Source of the DNA: Liolophura sinensis
Lineage: Eukaryota > Mollusca > Polyplacophora > Chitonida > Chitonidae
Assembly: GCF_032854445.1 (NCBI RefSeq)
Contig: NC_088304.1
Span: 35,263,551 to 35,327,550 of the forward strand
Length of the DNA stretch: 64,000 nucleotides
Direction: 5' to 3'
Shown: piece by piece, positions 56,128-64,000 of the stretch
Layout: each line of letters starts with the position of its first letter
How positions within the stretch are numbered: position 1 is the stretch's first letter
Made by a program: the position numbers and the translations under genes
Notes under the pieces: generated by a model
What the model was told of the DNA's origin: nothing
Databases searched by the model: none
The model's input: only the letters and a program-made list of their open reading frames with translations

Positions 56128-56712
56128 TCGACGCGACAACGATCTGGCTTATCAAACAAGTTGCTCTCGTCTACTTTCTCCAGTTTTTACTCAGGTGTTC
56201 CATTTGGGCTATCGACCACTCCATATGATCATGAACTGGGTGAACCAGTAGGTACAAGAAAACATCAATTCCACTGGAAGAACAGTAAATAGTTATTACA
56301 TGAGATCAAGTAATTAACAGACCTATTGAGGGAGTCCACGGCTTTCAGAGAAAGCAAAGATAAATAAATAAGAGCAAAGAATTCAGACAGAAATATATAA
56401 TACATTTGAAGATGTGGAGTAGGCCTTCTCAACAGAAAACTACCGTACGAAGAAACAGGAATGAGAGGGTTTTGAAATCTCGGCCTCCAGTTACACCACC
56501 TGTATATAATTGCAAAACGTTAAGATCAAATGACAATTATAAGCTCTTTTGGTGAACATAGATCTTGTTTAACGATTTCAGCAATTAAACAAACTTATTT
56601 TTAAGAATTTCGCAGAATACGTTGTTTTCAAACATTTTTGTCATCAGGGAAGTCGTCGTTTGCCTTCGAGGCTTAGCTACTTTGATGTTAAAATATCACA
56701 CAAATAAAAGAC

Positions 56713-56786
56713 AGGCACCAGAGGGAGTCGAACCCTCGACCTCCAGTTTACTAGACTGGCGCTCTAACCAACTGAGCTATGGCGCC
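56713..56786 (-). tRNA. tRNA-Thr(AGU)
   Basis: Intact cloverleaf of lineage C, loop CTAGTAA, TTTT stop downstream. Confidence 0.95.
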
Positions 56787-57370
56787 TTGCATGACAACGA
56801 CCTGGCTTATCAACCATAATGCTCTTGTCTTCTTTCTCCAGTTTTCACGCAGGTGTTACATTTTGGCTATCGACCACTCCATATGATCATGAACTGGGTG
56901 AACCAGTACGTACAAGAAAACATCAATTCCACTGGAAGAACAGTAAATAGTTATTACATGAGATCAAGTAATTAACAGACCTATTGAGTTAGTGCACGGC
57001 TTTCAGAAAAAGCAAAGATAAATAAATAAGAGCAAAGAATTCAGACAGAAATATATAATACAATTAAAGACTTACAGTAGGCCTTCTCAACAGAAAACTA
57101 GCGAACGAAGAAACAGGAATGAGAGGGGTTTGAAATCTCGGCCTCCAATTACACCACCTGTATATAATTGCAAAACGTTAAGATCACATGACAATTACAA
57201 GCTGTTTTGGTGAACATAGATCTGGTTTAACGATTTCAGCAATTAAACAAACTTATTTTTAAGAATTTCAAAGAACACGTTGTTTTCATACAATTTTGTC
57301 ATCAGGGAAAGGGTCGTTTGCCTTCGAGGCCTAGCTACTTTTATGTTAAAATATCACACAAATAAACGAC

Positions 57371-57444
57371 ATGCAACAGAGGGAGTCGAACCCTCGACCT
57401 CCAGTTTACTAGACTGGCGCTCTAACCAACTGAGTTTTGGCGCT
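57371..57444 (-). pseudogene. tRNA-Thr(AGU) pseudogene, lineage A
   Basis: Third copy with the 52116 lesions, 1976 bp after the 55395 copy. Loop CTAGTAA. Confidence 0.85.
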
Positions 57445-58029
57445 TCGACGCAACAAGTATCTGGCTTATCAAACAAGATTTTCTCGTCTGCTTTCTCCAG
57501 TTTTTACGCAGGTGTTACATTTTGGCTATCGACCACTCCATATGATCATGAACTGGGTGAACCAGTAGGTACAAGAAAACATCAATTCCACTGGAAGAAC
57601 AGTAAATAGTTATTACATGAGATCAAGTAATTAACAGAAGTATTGAGGGAGTCCACGGCTTTCAGAGAAAGCAAAGATAAATAAATAAGAGCAAAGAATT
57701 CAGACAGAAATATATAATACAATTAAAGACGTACAGTAGGCCTTCTCAACAGAAAACTACCGTACGAAGAAACAGGAATGAGAAGGGTTTGAAATCTCGG
57801 CCTCCAATTACACCACCTGTATATAATTGTAAAACGTTAAGATCACATGACAATGACAAGCTGTTTTGGTGAACACAGATCTTGTTTAACGATTTCAGCA
57901 ATTACACAAACTTATTTTTAAAAATTTTACAGAACACGTTGTTTTCAAACAATTTTGTCATCAGCAAAAGGGTCGTTTGCCAAAGGAAGCTTAGCGATTT
58001 TGATGGTAAAATATCACACAAATAAATGC

Positions 58030-58103
58030 AGGCACCAGAGGGAGTCGAACTCTCGACCTCCAGTTTACTAGACTGGCGCTCTAACCAGCTTAACTATATC
58101 GCT
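58030..58103 (-). pseudogene. tRNA-Thr(AGU) pseudogene, lineage B
   Basis: Third copy with the 52774 lesions plus one T-stem change (GAGAG). Loop CTAGTAA. Confidence 0.85.
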
Positions 58104-58688
58104 TCGACGCGACAACGATCTGGCTTATCAAACAAGTTGCTCTCGTCTACTTTCTCCAGTTTTTACTCAGGTGTTCCATTTGGGCTATCGACCACTCCAT
58201 ATGATCATGAACTGGGTGAACCAGTAGGTACAAGAAAACATCAATTCCACTGGAAGAACAGTAAATAGTTATTACATGAGATCAAGTAATTAACAGACCT
58301 ATTGAGGGAGTCCACGGCTTTCAGAGAAAGCAAAGATAAATAAATAAGAGCAAAGAATTCAGACAGAAATATATAATACATTTGAAGATGTGGAGTAGGC
58401 CTTTTCAACAGAAAACTACCGTACGAAGAAACAGGAATGAGAGGGTTTTGAAATCTCGGCCTCCAGTTACACCACCTGTATATAATTGCAAAACGTTAAG
58501 ATCAAATGACAATTATAAGCTGTTTTCGTGAACATAGATCTTGTTTAACGATTTCAGCAATTAAACAAACTTATTTTTAAGAATTTCGCAGAACACGTTG
58601 TTTTCAAACATTTTTGTCATTAGGGATATCGTCGTTTGCCTTCGAGGCTTAGCTACTTTGATGTTAAAATATCACACAAATAAAAGAC

Positions 58689-58762
58689 AGGCACCAGAGG
58701 GAGTCGAACCCTCGACCTCCAGTTTACTAGACTGGCGCTCTAACCAACTGAGCTATGGCGCC
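58689..58762 (-). tRNA. tRNA-Thr(AGU)
   Basis: Intact cloverleaf of lineage C, loop CTAGTAA, TTTT stop downstream. Confidence 0.95.
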
Positions 58763-59324
58763 TTGCGTGACAACGACCTGGCTTATCAACCATAATGCTC
58801 TCGTCTTCTTTCTCCAGTTTTCACGCAGGTGTTACATTTTGGCTATCGACCACTCCATATGATCATGAACTTGGTGAACCAGTAGGTACAAGAAAACATC
58901 AATTCTACTGGGAGAACAGTGAATAGTTATTACATGAGATCAAGTAATTAACAGACCTATTGAGTTAGTGCACGGCTTTCAGAGAAAGCAAAGATAAATA
59001 AATAAGAGCAAAGAATTCAGACAGAAATATATAATACAATTAAAGACTTACAGTAGGCCTTCTCAACAGAAAACTAGCGAACGAAGAAACAGGAATGAGA
59101 GGGGTTTGAAATCTCGGCCTCCAATTACACCACCTGTATATAATTGTAAAACGCTAAGATCACATGACAATTACAAGCTGTTTTGTTGAACATAGATCTT
59201 GTTTAACGATTTCAGCAATTACACAAACTTATTTTTAAGAATTTTGCAGAACACGTTGTTTTCAAACAGTTTTGTCATCAGCGAAAGAGTCGTTTGCCAA
59301 AGGAAGCCTAGCTATTTTGATGGT

Positions 59325-59345
59325 AAAATATTACACAATTCAGAC
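59325..59345. other. Deletion junction in array unit that lost its tRNA
   Basis: TGGTAAAATATTACACAATT joins directly to CAGACAGAAATATATAATAC, skipping the tRNA and about 340 bp of the unit. This explains the 981-bp spacing between neighbouring tRNAs. Confidence 0.85.
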
Positions 59346-59669
59346 AGAAATATATAATACATTTGAAGATGTGCAGTAGGCCTTCTCAACGGAAAACTAC
59401 CGTACGAAGAAACAGGAATGAGAGGGTTTTGAAATCTCGGCCTCCAGTTACACCACCTGTATATAATTGCAAAACGTTAAGATCAAATGACAATTACAAG
59501 CTGTTTTGGTGAACATAGATCTTGTTTAACGATTTCAGCAATTAAACAAAGTTATTTTTAAGAATTTCGCAGAACACGTTGTTTTCAAACAATTTTGTCA
59601 TCAGGGAAAGGGTCGTTTGCCTCCGAGGCCTAGCTACTTTGATGTTAAAATATCACACAAATAAAAGAC

Positions 59670-59743
59670 ATTTACCAGAGGGAGTCGAACCCTCGACCTC
59701 CATTTGACTAGACTGGCGCTCTAACCAACTGAGCTATGGCTCC
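59670..59743 (-). pseudogene. tRNA-Thr(AGU)-like, acceptor and anticodon stem damaged
   Basis: 5' GGAGCCA against 3' TGGTAAA does not pair at the end. Anticodon stem 3' side reads AAATGG instead of AACTGG. A and B boxes remain. Confidence 0.8.
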
Positions 59744-60328
59744 TTAACGCGCCAACGATCTGGCTTATCAAACAAGATGCTCTCGTCTTCTTTCTCCAGT
59801 TTTCACTCAGGTGTTCCATTTGGGCTATTGACCACTCCATATGATCATGAACTGGGTGAACCAGTACGTACAAGAAAACATCAATTCTACTGGAAGAACA
59901 GTGAATAGTTATTACATGAGATCAAGTAATTAACAGACCTATTGAGGGAGTCTACGGCTTTCAGAGAAAGCAAAGATAAATAAATAAGAGCAAAGAATTC
60001 AGACAGAAATATATAATACAATTAAAGACGTACAGTAGGCCTTCTCAACAGAAAACTACCGCGCGGAGAAACAGGAATGAGAGGGGTTTGAAATCTCGGC
60101 CTCCAATTACACCACCTGTATAAAATTGTAAAACGTTAAGATCACATGTCAATGACAAGCTGTTTTGGTGAACATAGATCTGCTTTACGATTTTACCAAT
60201 TACACAAACTTATTTTTAAGAATTTTACAGAACACGTTGTTTTCAAACAATTTTGTCATCAGCGAAAGAGTCGTTTGCCAATGGAAGCCTAGCTATTTTG
60301 ATGGTAAAATATTACAGAAATAAAAGAC

Positions 60329-60402
60329 AGGCACCAGAGGGAGTCGAACCCTCGACCTCCAGTTTACTAGACTGGCGCTCTAACCAACTGAGCTATGGCA
60401 CC
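60329..60402 (-). tRNA. tRNA-Thr(AGU)
   Basis: Acceptor GGTGCCA/TGGTGCC pairs with two G-U wobbles; all other arms intact. Loop CTAGTAA; TTTT stop downstream. Confidence 0.9.
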
Positions 60403-60987
60403 TCGACGCGACAACGATCTGGCTTATCAACCATAATGCTCTCGTCTGCTTTCTCCAGTTTTCACGCAGGTGTTACATTTTGGTTATCGACCACTCCATA
60501 TGATCATGAACTGGGTGAACCAGTACGTACAAGAAAACATCAATTCTACTGGAAGAACAGTGAACAATTATTACATGAGATCAAGTAATTAACAGACCTA
60601 TTGAGGGAGTCCATGGCTTTTAGAGAAAGCAAAGATAAATAAATAAGAGTAAAGAATTCAGACAGAAATATAGAATGCAATTAAAGACGTACAGTAGGCC
60701 TTCTCAACAGAATTCTACCGTACAAAGAAACGGGAATGAGAGGGGTTTGAAATCTCGGCCTTCAATTACACCACCTGTATATAATTGTAAAACGTTAAGA
60801 TTAAATGACAATTACAAGCTCTTTTGGTGATCATAGATCTTGTTTAACGATTTCAGTAATTATAGAAACATATTTTTAAGAATTTTGCAGAACACGTTGT
60901 TTTTATACAGTTTTGTCATCAGCGAAAGGGTCGTTTGCTGCCGAGGCCTAGCTATTTTGATGGTAAAATATCACACAAATGAAAGAG

Positions 60988-61034
60988 AGGCACCAGAGGG
61001 AGTCGAACCCTCGACCTCCAGTTTACTAGACTGG
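60988..61034 (-). pseudogene. Truncated tRNA-Thr(AGU), 3' half only
   Basis: T arm, variable loop and anticodon arm are present to CCAGT; then the unit jumps to ATATAATTGTAAAACG, deleting the D arm, the 5' acceptor and about 470 bp. Confidence 0.9.
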
Positions 61035-61126
61035 ATATAATTGTAAAACGTTAAGATCACATGACAATTACAAGCTGTTTTGGTGATCATAGATCTTGTT
61101 AAACGATTTTAGCAATGACACAAACA

Positions 61127-64000
61127 TTTTTTTTTTTTTTTTGTTGAATTTGATCCCAGATTGTCATAACATACACAAGATTTAACAATACCCGGCTATC
61201 ACAAACTTTTGAAATCACAAGGCAATCTTAATTAAAATAAAATATCACAGAAAAGATGACTGCTTTTTGAATAGAACAATTGCACATTAGGTGCTCATTT
61301 CAATAAATACACTAATTAATCATTCCGTAATGTACAGAAGACTTTGTTTATACACCAGATTTTCTCCAAAGATGGCCTGTCTAGTCGAAAAAAGTTAATA
61401 TGAATACGGGTTTTAATTATTCCTTTGGCAGCCTTAACAATGGCAACAGCATCCCTGTTCTTTTTCTGAAATATTATGTCGTTGCGTGCACACCAAATAC
61501 ACATACAAATAACACATATGACATACACCATCACCGCTCTAACTTCCTGGTTTAAGGTGGAATTGAATACCTTGTAAATTAATGTTTTCGAGTCCATATT
61601 TGGTAGGTAGTTCGCAAACAAAACAAATATCCGGTTAAAGTCATTAAACACATCCTGAACGATCTTACATTGTACAAACATTGTACATTGTTGCTGAGTT
61701 TCAGACAGGGAGCAAAAAACACACAAGTCATCGGTTGCTACATTTCTCCTAAGAATTTTTTCTTTAACGGGCAAAATGTCATGAACCAACTTGTAAGTGA
61801 AGTTGACTCATTGTGATCTAAGAGTTGATGAAAAACAGTTTTCCATTTTCTAACCCAGTCCAAATGCGGCATAGACAACATTGCTCTTGGACAATGTACT
61901 ATTTTTGTTACAAAATATTCATAAATATACCTGCTTGAACACAATGTTACAGGTTGCTGTACACCTGTGGTAAATTCTCTCCAGGCGCTCAAGGCCAGTC
62001 TATAAAAAGGTGGAATGTTTTCAGAATGTGGGACATTGGAGCGACAGAATTCACGACAAACATGCCTTAAGGGTAAACCCAACCAATAGATGGCAAAGTA
62101 TTTCCATTCCGCTGTTGTTCCATGAATTAATTTTAAAACATGCCGAGTAACAAGTGCTTTTATTTTACATTCTATATTATGTACGTTTAGACCTCCATTC
62201 CCTATTTTATTATGTACGACAACTCTCTTCAAACTTTCGGACTTGTTATCCCACAAAAATCTGAACACAGTTTGGGAACATTGATTGACACATTTAGGTG
62301 GCAACAGAGTACACTGTGCAGAAAACCATAAGACAGCTAAAGCAACTGTATTAATTAAGACATACCTCCCCCGTACGGTCAAATATCTTCCATTCCATGC
62401 TGATACATGTTTCTTTACCTTACTTAAAACACGCTCAGAATTGAGTTCTGTTTGATCTGGTCCAAAAAATACCCCACAAATCTTTGAGTTTGTAGTGATG
62501 TTAAGCCCACCACTGTGCACGTTAGTTTCGTCCCAGTTACCAATGGGAAGAACTGTGCTTTTTAACAGGTTGAGTTTTGCCCCTGAGGCTTTTCCATAAC
62601 TTTCTGCTATTTTAATTACATGCGGAACAGAACTCTCTTCAGATAAAATTGCAGTCGTATCATCTGCAAATGCGGACACTCTTGTTCCCTTATTTGTGCC
62701 GGGTAACCGTATACCATTAATTTCGTCATTGTTTCTAATGGCCGCTATAAAGGGCTCTAAGGACAACACATACAATAATGGTGACAAAGAACAACCCTGT
62801 CGGACACCTCGACTCAGTTTAAATTCTTCTGTTATGTGCCCGTTCACAATAACACTACTTGTAATGTCAGTATATAATAATTGCACCCACTTACAAAAGT
62901 CGGGTCCGAAGTTAAATTTCTCTAAACATTTGAACAAAAATGACCAGTCTACTCTGTCAAAGGCTTTCTCCTGGTCTAAGTTAAGAAAGCATCCTTTTAA
63001 ATCTTTTTGTTCAACATAATCATATGTATTTCGTAATAAGTGAAGGTTGTCAAAAATACTTCGTCCTGGTATTCCACATGTCTGATTCTGAAGTACAATT
63101 GTATCGATCACATTTTTTAACCGATTGCACAAAGCGTTAGAAACAATCTTATAATCTACATTTAGTAAGCTAATTGGCCTCCAGTTTTTTATGCTTTCGG
63201 CATTGTCGGGGTCCTTACATAATAGTGTGATTAACCCAGAACGCTGTGAATTACTTAATCTACCCAAGTTAAAACAGTAATTAACTACATCCGTAAACAC
63301 ACCCGAAAACAGGGGCTAAAATTGTACATAAAACTCTGCTGGCAAACCGTCGCATCCAGGCGAACGGTTTTTAGACATATTTTTTATTGCAAAAAACAAC
63401 TCCTGTTCAGTCAAAAGGCCTTCGCAGGCAGTTTTACAATCGTCATTTAACATCGGAAGCGATGACAAGAACTCATCTTGAATGGAGGAGTCAGTATCTT
63501 GTTCAGTATACAATTTCATATAATACGACCTTATACACTTAGCAATACCTTCCTGAGATTCATGGGATATTGAAGAATCACTATGACAAGTAATACTTTT
63601 GATCATCTTCCTTCTGCCCCTACCAACCACTCCCTGATCAAAATGAACAGCTTTAGCACGGATAACCGCTCCCGCATGATTAGACTTATAAAGGGCATTT
63701 AGAGTCTTTTTCACATTGTCAATACGCTCACAGCTAATGATTGGACTAGATTTTAACGCATTTAATTCTTGTTCAAGTTCCAACAAATCACGTTTTTTGT
63801 TCATAGATTTCTCCTTACAGTAACTCCGAATTCTGTCTTTACATTCCCTTTTAAATGTCTCCCATCTGTCTATTAGATCTGCATGACCAGTTGTACAGAC
63901 AGAGAAAATATCATGGAAGACTGATTTAATATTATCAACAAGCTCCGTGTCATTTAACACAGAAGTATTACACTTCCAGTAGAACGGCCCCCATGAAATG
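61127..64000 (-). mobile_element. L1/Tx1-type non-LTR retrotransposon (LINE), 5' end outside window
   Basis: On the minus strand: linker, reverse transcriptase and C-terminal domain, a 3' UTR of about 190 bp and a poly(A) tail seen as 16 T at 61127-61142. The tail follows AATGACACAAACA of the tRNA-array unit, where the undisturbed unit reads ACACAAACTTATTTTTAAGA. This places the insertion at TTTTT/AA, the cleavage preference of L1-type endonucleases. The endonuclease domain would lie beyond position 64000. Confidence 0.92.
61316..64000 (-). pseudogene. LINE ORF2-like polyprotein (reverse transcriptase), two lesions
   Basis: The frame is open from the window edge and reads GPFYWKCNTSVLND, the EN-RT linker (CIRSYYMKLYTEQ), MSKNRSPGCDGLPAEFY, then an in-frame TAG at 63316-63318. 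It continues with RPISLLNVDYKIVSNAL, LNLDQEKAFDRVDW, SRGVRQGCSLSPLLYVLSLE and SAFADDTTAIL (the FADD catalytic box, about 62650-62680). The frame ends at 61738. The C-terminal part continues in another frame from about 61789 to the stop at 61316 and holds a CVFC..ET....C zinc-knuckle-like motif. It therefore has one nonsense and one frameshift. The RT motifs place it in the L1/Tx1 group. Confidence 0.9.

Larger units (their letters stand above)
43720..61126 (-). repeat. ~659-bp tandem array carrying tRNA-Thr genes
   Basis: About 27-28 units. Each contains, in plus-strand order: a TTTTGATGGTAAAATATCAC box, the tRNA on the minus strand, GATCTGGCTTATCAAACAAG, CTCGTCTGCTTTCTCCAGTT, GGCTATCGACCACTCCATAT, GATCATGAACTGGGTGAACC, AGATAAATAAATAAGAGCAA, GTAGGCCTTCTCAACAGAAA, GAAATCTCGGCCTCCA and TTACACCACCTGTATATAAT. 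Starts of successive tRNAs are spaced mostly 658-664 bp, with 634, 644 and 685 as exceptions and 981 where one unit lost its tRNA. The right end is broken by a LINE. Confidence 0.97.

Noticed and set aside
45480-60588. Tandem protein family containing EGVEPSTSSLLDWRSNQLSYG
   Set aside because: This part is the antisense translation of the tRNA-Thr sequence, a well-known false prediction; kept only as a low-interest finding because the frame extends into the spacer.
43720-61126. CRISPR array
   Set aside because: Units are about 659 bp and contain eukaryotic tRNA genes; the other arrays lack the repeat-spacer pattern.

Overview
This is an animal (eukaryotic) nuclear window: intron-split genes with GT-AG junctions, AT-rich spacers, many SINEs and large minisatellites. 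The recurrent SINE tail (CCACCATAATGCTGGC, then GTATAAGTGAAATATTCTTG, then GGCGTAAAACACCAATCAAA) together with YqaJ/SWIM and Tx1-like elements points to a lophotrochozoan, most likely a mollusc. This is inference from sequence style; no taxonomic marker gene is present.

Layout. 1-1508 is a 47-bp minisatellite. 5905-30436 (+) is an unconventional myosin that I identify as a MYO19 orthologue (mitochondrial myosin). I resolve 23 exons whose phases all match. They total 2895 nt (964 codons plus stop); only the 5' end with the start codon is not found. Its introns and 3' flank hold about ten separate tandem-repeat arrays. One of these (6643-8665) is an amplified copy of the gene's own exon 2/intron 2 junction. 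30437-37800 is non-coding: SINEs, a 34-bp minisatellite and a perfect hairpin. 37801-39150 (-) is a broken SAP-like/SWIM/YqaJ gene. 40309-41568 (+) is an intact single-exon 419-aa multi-pass membrane protein of unknown function. A Tc1-like transposase scrap lies at 41931-42092 (-).

43720-61126 is the most striking part: a tandem array of about 659-bp units, nearly every one carrying a tRNA-Thr gene or pseudogene on the minus strand. There are 26 tRNA loci, nine of which look fully intact. Anticodons are AGU (19), UGU (6) and GGU (1) on an otherwise shared tRNA body. Parts of the array form three-unit higher-order repeats. The array is interrupted at 61127 by a minus-strand L1/Tx1-type LINE whose poly(A) tail starts at a TTTTT/AA site of the unit. 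The LINE ORF has one nonsense codon and one frameshift and runs off the window end.

The genes show no functional linkage to one another. The unifying theme is repeat dynamics: tandem duplication of exon ends, of tRNA units and of intronic minisatellites, plus SINE and LINE insertions.
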